From Streptococcus oralis (lineage in GTDB: Bacteria; Bacillota; Bacilli; Lactobacillales; Streptococcaceae), in the NCBI GenBank assembly GCA_937930605.1, contig CALHBZ010000254.1, forward strand, positions 1 to 5,787: 5,787 nt of DNA. The letters run 5' to 3'. This document shows, one piece after another, positions 1 through 5,787 of the stretch (its first letter is position 1; every line of letters begins with the position of its first letter). The position numbers and the translations under genes were made by a program. The notes under the pieces were generated by a model. The model did no database searches. It saw only the letters and a list, made by a program, of their open reading frames with translations, and had not been told where the DNA came from.

Positions 1-127
1 TTGTCAAGGGAAAAGGAATCATTGTTCCCATCCATTGTTCTTGAAAGGATTTGCCAAGGGAGTTGGACCATTGGCATACGAATTGAGCGTTTTCTGTGCT
101 CACATTTTCTTCAAAACGAATTGTCAT
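1..127 (-). CDS. Probable GNAT-family N-acetyltransferase, N-terminal part (cut by the window edge)
   Basis: A minus-strand frame opens with ATG at 127-125 and stays open to base 1, giving 42 residues starting MTIRFEENVS. The start is supported by GAGG at 138-135, 7 bases upstream, and by a good -10 box (TATAAT, 166-161). The visible part has a tryptophan-containing segment (CQWSNSLG, residues 18-25) followed by FQEQWMG and IPFPL (residues 28-41). This resembles the N-terminal region of a GNAT subgroup that carries a 'QW-G...PL' signature. The acetyl-CoA binding motif would lie beyond the edge, so the family call rests on this segment and on recollection that pneumococcal genomes have an acetyltransferase gene next to cclA. 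The substrate is unknown. It is transcribed divergently from cclA with 71 bases between the two start codons. That this is a gene is fairly sure; the GNAT assignment is moderately sure. Confidence 0.72.
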   Translation of the reverse strand, partial: MTIRFEENVSTENAQFVCQWSNSLGKSFQEQWMGTMIPFPLT

Positions 128-160
128 CTTTTTTCCTCACCATCTTATCTATGTTTCTCC

Positions 161-189
161 ATTATACTACTTCTCCTATTTTTTACGAA
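161..189 (-). promoter_or_regulatory. SigA-type promoter for the leftward acetyltransferase gene
   Basis: On the minus strand a perfect -10 hexamer TATAAT (166-161) is preceded, after a 17-base spacer, by TTCGTA (189-184). That is only a 3-of-6 match to the -35 consensus. The start site would fall near base 154, giving a leader of roughly 27 bases that contains the GAGG ribosome binding site at 138-135. The -10 is convincing; the -35 is weak, and its bases are also part of the cin-box read on the other strand. Confidence 0.62.
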
Positions 190-191
190 TA
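184..191 (+). promoter_or_regulatory. SigX (ComX) cin-box driving cclA
   Basis: Bases 184-191 read TACGAATA, an exact match to the streptococcal cin-box (com-box) recognised by RNA polymerase carrying the competence sigma factor SigX. It is preceded by a run of six T (179-184, the last T shared with the box), as is usual for these promoters. It lies 7 bases before the ATG of cclA, whose product belongs to the competence pilus pathway, so motif and function agree. Transcription of cclA is therefore expected mainly during competence. No good SigA promoter for cclA is visible on this strand. Confidence 0.88.
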
Positions 192-198
192 GATAAGT

Positions 199-858
199 AT
201 GATTGATTTTTATTTTTTTCTTGTCGGGAGCATTCTCGCTTCCTTTCTCGGTTTGGTCATTGATCGTTTTCCAGAGCAATCCATTATCAGCCCAGCCAGT
301 CACTGCGATTCCTGTCAAACTCGCTTGCGTCCGTTAGATTTGATTCCGATCCTCTCGCAGGCGCTCAATCGCTTTCGCTGTCGCTACTGCAAGGCTCCTT
401 ATCCTGTCTGGTATGCCCTCTTTGAACTAGGCTTAGGGCTCATCTTTCTGGTTTACTCTCGGGGATTGCTTTCTTTGGGTCAAGTCATCCTAATCACTGC
501 TGGTTTGACCTTGGGCATCTATGACTTTCGTCATCAGGAATATCCTTTACTGATCTGGATTTTCTTTCATCTGCTTCTAATGGTCTGTTCTGGTTGGAAT
601 TTGGTCATGGCCTTCTTCCTTGTTCTTGGAATTATGGCCCATTTTATCGATATCCGTATAGGAGCAGGTGATTTTCTCTTTCTATCATCTTGTGCGCTCG
701 TCTTTAGCACGACAGAACTACTCATCTTAATTCAGTTTGCTTCGGCGACGGGGATTCTGACTTTTCTCCTCCAAAAGAAAAAGGAAAGACTTCCTTTTGT
801 GCCTTTCCTCTTACTTGCTGCTTGCTTGATTATTTTTGGTAAGCTACTGCTTGTTTGA
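199..858 (+). CDS. cclA: Competence type IV prepilin peptidase (leader peptidase)
   Basis: This is an integral membrane aspartic peptidase of 219 residues that cleaves, and in the wider family also N-methylates, type IV pilin-like precursors; in competent streptococci these are the ComG pseudopilins of the DNA-uptake pilus. Residues 1-20 form the first membrane segment. A cytoplasmic cysteine domain follows with two pairs, C36/C39 and C61/C64, expected to bind zinc, around the family motif LIPILS (48-53). The two catalytic aspartates are D109 in [11 protein letters not shown] and D158 in GAGDF. Further hydrophobic segments run to the C-terminus, where [10 protein letters not shown] (198-207) corresponds to the family's PFGPFL region with Val in place of Gly. 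The start is fixed: an in-frame TAG lies at 190-192 and no start codon lies between it and ATG 199. No Shine-Dalgarno sequence is visible. The gene ends inside trpA, which it overlaps tail to tail by 29 bases. Family assignment is secure; the symbol follows pneumococcal usage (pilD or comC elsewhere). Confidence 0.93.
   Translation: MIDFYFFLVGSILASFLGLVIDRFPEQSIISPASHCDSCQTRLRPLDLIPILSQALNRFRCRYCKAPYPVWYALFELGLGLIFLVYSRGLLSLGQVILITAGLTLGIYDFRHQEYPLLIWIFFHLLLMVCSGWNLVMAFFLVLGIMAHFIDIRIGAGDFLFLSSCALVFSTTELLILIQFASATGILTFLLQKKKERLPFVPFLLLAACLIIFGKLLLV
773..798 (-). terminator. Candidate intrinsic terminator of the trp operon, inside cclA
   Basis: Read on the minus strand, AAAAGGAA (798-791), a 4-base loop and TTCCTTTT (786-779) form a perfect 8-bp stem, and the sequence continues to give TTTTTCTTTT (782-773). 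It lies 31 bases past the trpA stop codon (832-830), where a terminator for the operon is expected. The stem has only two G-C pairs, so it may be weak and allow read-through. On the plus strand the same bases are the Lys/Glu-rich codons around residues 193-200 of CclA, so base composition alone may explain the dyad. Confidence 0.42.
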
Positions 859-1606
859 TAAAGTCCTGAATCGGCTCTCCTTGGTGGAGAGCTTTTACAA
901 TTTTCGAACCAACGATAACACCATCTGACACCGCATTGAAGCGTTCTACATCGGCTTGACTAGATACGCCAAATCCTGTCAAAACTGGGATATCGGCTAC
1001 TTGATGCAATTGAGCCAAGTGCTTGTCTAAATCTGCGCGGTAATTTCCTGATTTCCCTGTCACCCCGTTGATGGCAACTGCATAGACAAAGCCTTCTGCC
1101 CCTTTAATCAATTCTTTCTGACGCTCCATTCCTGTTGTCAAACTAACTAGAGGAATCAAGGCCATGTCTGTGTCTGCTAAAAATGGCTCTACAAAATTAG
1201 CATGTTCATGAGGCAAGTCTGGGATAATCAAGCCCTTAACCGCTGTATCTGCCAAATCTTTGACAAAGTTCTCCACACCGTACTGAAAGAGGGGGTTGAA
1301 GTAGGTCATGATAACAAGTGGCACCTCTGTTTGAATGGTTTTCAAGGTTTCAACCAAAGCTTGTGTCGAGGTGCCATGAGCTAGACTGCGCAAGCCAGCT
1401 TCTTCGATAACAGGTCCATCTGCAACTGGGTCTGAAAAAGGAATGCCTACTTCAATAGCAGAGACACCCAAATCTTCTAAAAAATGAATCGTTTCAGCGA
1501 GTCCATCCAAACCTTTCTCGTGGTCTCCAGCCATGATATAAGGAACGAAAATTCCTTTTCCAGTCGCTTTTATAGCCTTTAATTTTTCTGTTAGTGTCTT
1601 AGGCAT
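830..1606 (-). CDS. trpA: Tryptophan synthase alpha subunit
   Basis: The 258-residue alpha subunit splits indole-3-glycerol phosphate into indole and glyceraldehyde 3-phosphate and passes indole through a tunnel to TrpB in the alpha2-beta2 complex. The TIM-barrel motif [15 protein letters not shown] (51-65) carries the two catalytic acids, E52 and D63. Other family landmarks are YFNP (102-105), the mobile loop at INGVTG (179-184), and the phosphate-binding TGFGVS (210-215) and VIVGSKIV (230-237). Length is normal. ATG at 1606-1604 is preceded by GGGAG with a 6-base spacer, inside the end of trpB, which it overlaps by 8 bases. It is the last gene of the operon. Its 3' end runs 29 bases into the convergent cclA, and codons 239-245 contain, on the opposite strand, the cclA terminator hairpin. 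Identification is certain. Confidence 0.97.
   Translation of the reverse strand: MPKTLTEKLKAIKATGKGIFVPYIMAGDHEKGLDGLAETIHFLEDLGVSAIEVGIPFSDPVADGPVIEEAGLRSLAHGTSTQALVETLKTIQTEVPLVIMTYFNPLFQYGVENFVKDLADTAVKGLIIPDLPHEHANFVEPFLADTDMALIPLVSLTTGMERQKELIKGAEGFVYAVAINGVTGKSGNYRADLDKHLAQLHQVADIPVLTGFGVSSQADVERFNAVSDGVIVGSKIVKALHQGEPIQDFIKQAVAYQK
874..896 (+). terminator. Intrinsic terminator of cclA, inside the trpA coding sequence
   Basis: On the plus strand GCTCTCC (874-880), a 5-base loop and GGAGAGC (886-892) form a perfect 7-bp stem with five G-C pairs, extendable by one G-U pair, followed by TTTTACAATTTT. It begins 15 bases past the cclA stop codon. The T tract follows the stem only when read in the cclA direction; on the minus strand the stem is followed by CGATT, so it should not stop trp transcription. 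The same bases encode residues 239-245 of TrpA. The T tract is only four long before AC, so efficiency is uncertain. Confidence 0.68.
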
Positions 1607-2822
1607 GCGCTTCTCCCTTCTTTGCTGCGTCTGCTTCCAAGCGGTCTTTGACCTGAACTACATCCTTGTCCCCACGACCCGATAGACAGACGATCATGGA
1701 CTTGTCTGGACCAAGTTCTTTGGCCAATTTCACCGAAAATGCAATAGCATGGCTAGATTCCAGGGCTGGGATAATCCCTTCCACACGAGACAAGAGTTGG
1801 AATCCTTCCAAGGCCTCCTCATCTGTCACTGGCACATAAGTTGCACGCTTGATATCGTGGTAGTGAGAATGTTCTGGACCGATACCAGGATAGTCCAATC
1901 CTGCTGAGATAGAGAAGGCTTCAAGAATTTGACCATGGGCATCTTGGAGTACATCCATGAGGGAACCGTGAAGGACGCCTGGACGACCCTTGGTCAGGGT
2001 AGCTGCGTGGTGCTCTGTATCCACACCAAGCCCTGCCGCTTCAGCCCCATACATAGCTACAGACTCATCTTCTACAAATGGATGGAAGAGCCCGATGGCA
2101 TTAGAACCACCGCCAACACAGGCTACTAGAGCGTCGGGCAGATCTTGACCTGTCAAATCGCGATACTGTTGCTTAGCCTCTCGACCAATGACACTCTGGA
2201 AGTCACGAACGATTTCTGGGAAAGGATGAGGCCCCAAGGCTGAACCTAGGATATAGTGGGTATCATCGATATTTGCCACCCATGAACGAAGGGCTGCATT
2301 GACCGCATCCTTGAGTACACGCGAACCATCTGTCACTGCCTCTACCTTGGCTCCCAAAAGCTCCATACGGAACACATTGAGAGCTTGGCGTTTGACATCT
2401 TCTTCACCCATATAGATGGTACATTCCATGTTAAAGAGGGCTGCAGCTGTTGCAGTTGCCACACCATGCTGACCAGCACCCGTTTCAGCGATAATTTTCT
2501 TTTTACCCATGCGTTTAGCAAGCAAAACTTGTCCTAAGGAATTGTTAATCTTGTGGGCCCCTGTATGGTTGAGGTCTTCACGCTTGAGATAAATCTTGGC
2601 TCCACCGATATGCTGGGTCAAGTTTTTTGCGTAGTAAAGGGGAGTTTCACGTCCCACATACTGGCGCAAGAGTTGGTTTAATTCTTCTTGGAAACTTGGG
2701 TCTGCCTGACTTTCACGGTAGGCCTTCTCCAACTCCAAAACTGCTGTCATCAATGTTTCTGGGACAAAACGTCCGCCGAATTTTCCATAAAATCCATCTT
2801 TATTTGGTTCCTGATATGCCAT
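1599..2822 (-). CDS. trpB: Tryptophan synthase beta subunit
   Basis: The 407-residue PLP enzyme condenses indole from TrpA with L-serine to give L-tryptophan. K91 in HTGAHKINN (86-94) is the Schiff-base lysine, E113 in ETGAGQHG (113-120) is the expected catalytic acid/base, and GGGSNA (237-242) binds the cofactor phosphate. SGRGDKD (381-387) is the usual C-terminal motif. The N-terminal [10 protein letters not shown] block (15-24) is typical of the classical TrpB1 type that partners TrpA. The ATG at 2822-2820 lies 23 bases inside the end of trpF, with AGGG 6 bases upstream; the stop overlaps the start of trpA by 8 bases. These overlaps suggest coupled translation, in keeping with equal need for alpha and beta chains. 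Identification is certain. Confidence 0.98.
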   Translation of the reverse strand: MAYQEPNKDGFYGKFGGRFVPETLMTAVLELEKAYRESQADPSFQEELNQLLRQYVGRETPLYYAKNLTQHIGGAKIYLKREDLNHTGAHKINNSLGQVLLAKRMGKKKIIAETGAGQHGVATATAAALFNMECTIYMGEEDVKRQALNVFRMELLGAKVEAVTDGSRVLKDAVNAALRSWVANIDDTHYILGSALGPHPFPEIVRDFQSVIGREAKQQYRDLTGQDLPDALVACVGGGSNAIGLFHPFVEDESVAMYGAEAAGLGVDTEHHAATLTKGRPGVLHGSLMDVLQDAHGQILEAFSISAGLDYPGIGPEHSHYHDIKRATYVPVTDEEALEGFQLLSRVEGIIPALESSHAIAFSVKLAKELGPDKSMIVCLSGRGDKDVVQVKDRLEADAAKKGEAHA

Positions 2823-3399
2823 GCTTTACCCTCTCTATAAATCTTCTAATCTTTTCATGATCTTTTTGTCCATCTGTCTCCACTCCGCTAGATACATCTA
2901 CTGCATAGGGAGTAAAGTGTTGAATTGCTTTTACTACATTGTCTTCCTTAAGCCCACCTGCGATAAAGAAGGGCTGATTTAGTCCTGTTGTATCCAATTT
3001 CCCCCAGTCAAAGGTCCGGCCGCTTCCTGCCACAGGGGCATCAAAGAGTAGATAGTCTGCACGAGAATTGGGCACATGACCATTTCCATCGACTTGAACA
3101 GCCTGAATGCTGTCACAAGGCAAATCCTCAAACAAATCATCCCCTACATGACCATGAACTTGAATCAAGTCCAAGCCAACTTTTTCAATCGCTTCTAACA
3201 GTTCTGCCCGACTTGGTGAAACAAATACACCAACCTCTTTAACGTCTGAAGGAATAAGCTTTGCCAGCTCAGCAGCCTGATCCAAGGTCACTTGTCTTTT
3301 ACTAGGTGCGAAGACAAAACCGATGTAGTCCGCTCCTGCTGAAACGGCTGTTTCCACCGCTTCCTTGGTCGATAATCCACAAATTTTAACCTTTGTCAA
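2800..3399 (-). CDS. trpF: Phosphoribosylanthranilate isomerase, TTG start
   Basis: This 199-residue TIM-barrel enzyme carries out the Amadori rearrangement of phosphoribosylanthranilate to CdRP, the step between TrpD and TrpC. KICG (5-8) holds the catalytic base C7, and LLFDA (117-121) holds the general acid D120. Further family blocks are FVFAPSKR (28-35), QVHG (80-83), AGSGRTFDW (124-132), IAGGL (146-150) and DVSSGVE (168-174). The start codon is TTG at 3399-3397: the conserved TKVKICG sequence begins right there, no ATG or GTG stands in the same place, and AAGGAG lies 7 bases upstream. The start is 14 bases inside trpC, and the stop is 23 bases inside trpB. The gene is separate from trpC, unlike the fused enzyme of enteric bacteria. 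Identification is certain; the start is very likely. Confidence 0.96.
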   Translation of the reverse strand: MTKVKICGLSTKEAVETAVSAGADYIGFVFAPSKRQVTLDQAAELAKLIPSDVKEVGVFVSPSRAELLEAIEKVGLDLIQVHGHVGDDLFEDLPCDSIQAVQVDGNGHVPNSRADYLLFDAPVAGSGRTFDWGKLDTTGLNQPFFIAGGLKEDNVVKAIQHFTPYAVDVSSGVETDGQKDHEKIRRFIERVKHGISGTK

Positions 3400-4153
3400 T
3401 CTGCAACTCCTTGATTCTCTTGGCTACATCTTCTGCCTGCATGAGAGCTGTCCCTACTAAAATTCCGTTAAAGTATGGTGCTACTCGTTGCGCATCCTGT
3501 CCTGTGAAAATAGCCGATTCAGAAATATACAAGCAATCATCTCTAAAGTGTTTAGCCAAGTCTACACTGGTCTGCAAATCGACCTCAAAGGTGGTCAAAT
3601 TGCGGTTATTAACTCCGATAATCTGAGCACCAAGTCTGTGGGCTACTTCTAGTTCAGCAAGATTGTGAGTCTCAACCAAGACTTCCAGGCCAAGCTCTGT
3701 CGCATAGTCGTAAAGTTCCTTGAGGCGTTCTTCTGGCAAGGCAGCCACAATGAGCAAGATAACTGTCGCACCTGCATTGCGGGCGCGGATGATTTGCTTT
3801 TCATCGATGATAAAGTCCTTGTTGAGCGTCGGAATCTGCACCTGACTGGAAATCTCTCGTAGATAATCCAAATGCCCTTTAAAGAAAACCTCATCTGTCA
3901 AAACCGAAATCATCACTGCACCGTTTGCTTCATAAGTCTGGGCCTGTTGCACAATATCCACATCGAGATTGATATCTCCCAGACTAGGGCTAGCTTTCTT
4001 TACCTCAGCGATTACCTGCAAGCGGTCTTGATGATTCTTCAAAAAGTCAGCCAAGCGATAGGTCTGGCGCAAGGGCTGGATTTGCTCCAGCTCCATTTGC
4101 TCGACCTCACGCGCCTTCTGCTCCAAAATTCGTGCTAAAAATTCCTGACTCAT
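3386..4153 (-). CDS. trpC: Indole-3-glycerol phosphate synthase
   Basis: The 255-residue TIM-barrel enzyme closes the indole ring of CdRP with loss of CO2 and water. The N-terminal helical extension (about residues 1-45) is followed by the signature [12 protein letters not shown] (48-59), with E50 and K52 as expected catalytic residues. LNKDFI (110-115) carries the general acid K112. ETHN (161-164), NNRNL (182-186) and SESAI (211-215) supply E161, N182 and S211, and ILVGTALM (231-238) helps bind phosphate. Length is that of a single-function enzyme with no TrpF fusion. ATG at 4153-4151 forms an ATGA overlap with the trpD stop, with AGGAG 8 bases upstream inside trpD. The stop lies 14 bases past the start of trpF. 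Identification is certain. Confidence 0.97.
   Translation of the reverse strand: MSQEFLARILEQKAREVEQMELEQIQPLRQTYRLADFLKNHQDRLQVIAEVKKASPSLGDINLDVDIVQQAQTYEANGAVMISVLTDEVFFKGHLDYLREISSQVQIPTLNKDFIIDEKQIIRARNAGATVILLIVAALPEERLKELYDYATELGLEVLVETHNLAELEVAHRLGAQIIGVNNRNLTTFEVDLQTSVDLAKHFRDDCLYISESAIFTGQDAQRVAPYFNGILVGTALMQAEDVAKRIKELQIDKG
3407..3412 (-). promoter_or_regulatory. Ribosome binding site that fixes the TTG start of trpF
   Basis: On the minus strand AAGGAG (3412-3407) is followed by the 7-base spacer TTGCAGA and then TTG at 3399-3397. The spacing is ideal for this TTG. Another TTG directly abuts the motif and is too close to be used. The site lies in the last codons of trpC. Confidence 0.8.
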
Positions 4154-5154
4154 TTTTGGTACTCCTGTAACAGTCTAAATTTTTCAAGGGCCTTGCCACT
4201 AGCAATCACTTGACGGGCCAAGGCAACTCCTTCCTTGATGCTAGCTACCTTACCATTGGCATAGAAACCAAGACCAGCATTTAAGACTGTAGTTTCCAAG
4301 AATGGACTTGGTTCGTTTTTAAGAACGCTGAGCAAAATTTCTGCATTTTCCTGAGCATTGCCTCCACGAATATCTTCGATAGCGTAGCCTTCCATACCCA
4401 AATCCTCTGGAGTAAAGCTTGACAAGGTGATTTCGCCATTTTCAAGAAGAGCAATCTTGGTTGTTCCGTTCAAACCAGCTTCATCCAGTCCTTCTGGCCC
4501 AGCAACCACGATGGCACGTTTGCGACCCATATTTTTCAAAACCTGAGCTGTACTTTCTAGAAGTTCTGGACGACTAATTCCAAGAAGCTGTGTTTCCAAG
4601 GCCATTGGGTGAATTAGGGGACCAGTCAAGTTCATAATCGTTGGAATTCCCAATTCCAAACGAGCTGGCATGATGTATTTCATGGCTGGGTGCATATTTT
4701 TAGCAAAGAGAAAGACGATTCCAGTTTTATCAAAGACCTTACCTAGTTCAGCTGGTTTGAGGTCTAGATTGATACCCAAGGCTTGAAGGACATCTGCCGA
4801 ACCCGATTTAGAAGAAATCGAGCGGTTACCATGCTTAGCCATATGAACACCGCCACCAGCCAAGACAAAGGCTGCAGTTGTGGAGATGTTAAAGCTGAAG
4901 GACTTATCCCCACCAGTACCACAGTTATCCATAGCATCATGGATTTCAGTTGGAATGTGTTGGGCATGCCCTCTCATGACTTGGGCAATAGCTGTACGTT
5001 CTTCAGGTGTTTCCCCCTTCATCTTAAGAGCTAAGAGAAGAGAAGCTATCTGCACTTCAGTTACACGCCCAGTTACGATACGCTCAATGACATCCGTCAT
5101 TTCCACACCTGATAAATTTTCAAATTTTGCTAGTTTTTCAATAATCTCTTTCAT
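4150..5154 (-). CDS. trpD: Anthranilate phosphoribosyltransferase
   Basis: The 334-residue enzyme transfers phosphoribose from PRPP to anthranilate. A helical N-terminal domain (about 1-70) precedes the PRPP-binding GTGGD (79-83), the anthranilate-contacting KHGNR (107-111) and the SSKSGSAD run (114-121). LTGPLIHP (176-183) is the family's conserved hinge segment, and D224/E225 in GLDEAG are the expected magnesium-binding pair. Length is typical of an unfused TrpD; the glutamine amidotransferase is a separate gene, unlike the TrpGD fusion of E. coli. ATG at 5154-5152 follows the trpG stop by 10 bases, the only positive gap in the operon within this window. GAGG overlapping the trpG stop codon lies 8 bases upstream of the ATG. 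The stop shares ATGA with trpC. Identification is certain. Confidence 0.97.
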   Translation of the reverse strand: MKEIIEKLAKFENLSGVEMTDVIERIVTGRVTEVQIASLLLALKMKGETPEERTAIAQVMRGHAQHIPTEIHDAMDNCGTGGDKSFSFNISTTAAFVLAGGGVHMAKHGNRSISSKSGSADVLQALGINLDLKPAELGKVFDKTGIVFLFAKNMHPAMKYIMPARLELGIPTIMNLTGPLIHPMALETQLLGISRPELLESTAQVLKNMGRKRAIVVAGPEGLDEAGLNGTTKIALLENGEITLSSFTPEDLGMEGYAIEDIRGGNAQENAEILLSVLKNEPSPFLETTVLNAGLGFYANGKVASIKEGVALARQVIASGKALEKFRLLQEYQK

Positions 5155-5164
5155 CCTAGTTTCC

Positions 5165-5731
5165 TCACTTTACTACTTTCTCGATAAAATTTCGAATAGA
5201 AGACAAGCCGTCTGGCGTTCCGATACTCTCTGGATGGTACTGGAAGCCATAAATCGGTAGGTTTTTGTGTTGAATTCCCATAATGGCTTGGTCATCAGTC
5301 GAACGAGCTGTCACTTCAAAGTCTTTAGGCATTTCTTCAATCAAGATACTGTGGTAACGCATAACCGGACGGCCATCCTCAATGCCTTGATACAAAACAG
5401 ATGGCGCTTCAAAACTGATATTGCTCTGTTTCCCATGCATGACTTTGGGAGCCAAACCTAGTTTACCACCAAAGACTTCTGCGATGGCTTGGTGACCCAA
5501 ACAAATCCCAAGAATCGGCTTCTTACCAGCAAAGTCACGAATCATGTCTTCCATCTTACCAGCATCAACTGGCCAACCGGGACCGGGAGAAAAAACCAGA
5601 CCATCTGCTTTTTCAGCTTCTTCATACAGCTTGGGATCATCATTTCTCAAGACCTGTACCTCTGCAAAATTCCCAATGTATTGGGCCAAGTTATAGGTAA
5701 AAGAATCATAGTTATCAATCAATAAAATCAT
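5165..5731 (-). CDS. trpG: Anthranilate synthase component II (glutamine amidotransferase)
   Basis: The 188-residue class I amidotransferase hydrolyses glutamine and hands ammonia to TrpE, which makes anthranilate from chorismate. The N-terminus [11 protein letters not shown] (5-15) is the usual first block. The oxyanion-strand motif SPGPG is at 48-52, the nucleophile C77 is in GICLGHQ (75-81), and H166 and E168 in YHPES (165-169) complete the triad. HGK (99-101) and RYHS (125-128) are further conserved blocks of the TrpG/PabA group. Sequence alone does not separate TrpG from PabA, but its place directly after trpE settles the main role; it could also serve folate synthesis if the genome has no pabA. 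ATG at 5731-5729 overlaps the trpE stop as ATGA. No fusion or truncation is seen. Confidence 0.96.
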   Translation of the reverse strand: MILLIDNYDSFTYNLAQYIGNFAEVQVLRNDDPKLYEEAEKADGLVFSPGPGWPVDAGKMEDMIRDFAGKKPILGICLGHQAIAEVFGGKLGLAPKVMHGKQSNISFEAPSVLYQGIEDGRPVMRYHSILIEEMPKDFEVTARSTDDQAIMGIQHKNLPIYGFQYHPESIGTPDGLSSIRNFIEKVVK

Positions 5732-5787
5732 AGTCTTAGTTCTCCAATTCTAGTCATAGATTTTGCTTTGTTAATGGTTTCTTGGTA
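5728..5787 (-). CDS. trpE: Anthranilate synthase component I, C-terminal end (cut by the window edge)
   Basis: The frame reads 19 residues, YQETINKAKSM then TRIGELRL, and ends at TGA (5730-5728), which shares ATGA with the start of trpG. The ET.NKA stretch matches the usual C-terminal helix of TrpE, and position directly upstream of trpG in a trp operon supports the call. The catalytic chorismate-binding region and the tryptophan feedback site lie outside the window, so nothing can be said about activity or feedback control. The operon promoter and any leader also lie further right. Confidence 0.88.
   Translation of the reverse strand, partial: YQETINKAKSMTRIGELRL

Noticed and set aside
163..168. 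TATACT on the plus strand as a possible SigA -10 box for basal cclA transcription.
   Set aside because: No -35-like hexamer is found at 16-18 bases upstream and there is no extended -10. The bases are largely the complement of the leftward TATAAT box.
1..192. A 63-codon open frame on the plus strand beginning with TTG.
   Set aside because: It lies opposite a minus-strand frame with a good ribosome binding site, a TATAAT box and a GNAT-like sequence. The plus-strand peptide has no recognisable features and runs through the promoter region.
3649..3894. An 81-codon minus-strand frame inside trpC in another frame.
   Set aside because: It is rich in Arg, Ser and Trp, as expected of an out-of-frame reading of trpC, with no independent support.
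4639..4662. Near-perfect inverted repeat in trpD (CGTT + GGAATT arms with one bulged base and a 3-base loop).
   Set aside because: It falls on conserved TrpD codons (RLELGIPT) and no T tract follows on the operon strand, so it is most likely a by-product of the coding sequence and not a terminator.
4880..5260. A 126-codon plus-strand frame opposite trpD and trpG.
   Set aside because: It is antisense to two clearly conserved enzymes and crosses their junction. Its translation shows no family features and no good ribosome binding site was noticed. It is a shadow frame.
830..5787. Possibility of an unusual gene inserted in the trp operon, or of fused or broken trp genes.
   Set aside because: Each of the six complete trp genes has normal length with its key catalytic motifs present, and the junctions leave no room for extra genes.

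Overview
The window is a piece of a low-GC Gram-positive chromosome that fits a mitis-group Streptococcus (S. pneumoniae, S. mitis, S. oralis or a close relative). The reasons are the unfused, tightly packed tryptophan operon in the order trpE-G-D-C-F-B-A, a neighbouring competence-type prepilin peptidase (CclA) preceded by a perfect SigX cin-box (TACGAATA), and strong AGGAG-type ribosome binding sites. The species cannot be fixed from the sequence alone.

Layout, left to right. Bases 1-127 (minus) hold the first 42 codons of a probable GNAT acetyltransferase, cut by the window edge. Bases 128-198 are a short divergent control region with a SigA-type promoter firing left and the SigX cin-box firing right; the cin-box overlaps the putative -35 element of the leftward promoter. 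Bases 199-858 (plus) encode the prepilin peptidase CclA. From 830 to the right edge everything is on the minus strand: trpA, trpB, trpF, trpC, trpD, trpG and the last 19 codons of trpE. No gene-free stretch exceeds about 70 bases.

How the genes work together. The trp genes form one transcription unit read right to left, with junctions of -4, +10, -4, -14, -23 and -8 bases, so translational coupling is likely. Together they take chorismate to tryptophan: TrpE/TrpG make anthranilate, TrpD adds phosphoribose, TrpF isomerises, TrpC closes the indole ring, and TrpA/TrpB make tryptophan. The operon promoter and any leader or attenuator lie beyond the right edge. CclA belongs to a different programme, competence for DNA uptake, where it matures the ComG pseudopilins.

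The genes themselves are ordinary. The points worth a second look lie at the junctions: a cin-box so close to the cclA start codon that its transcript should be leaderless or nearly so; overlap of divergent SigA and SigX promoter elements; and a 29-base tail-to-tail overlap of cclA and trpA in which each gene seems to keep its candidate terminator inside the other's coding sequence. I see no undescribed multi-gene system, mobile element, CRISPR array or RNA gene.
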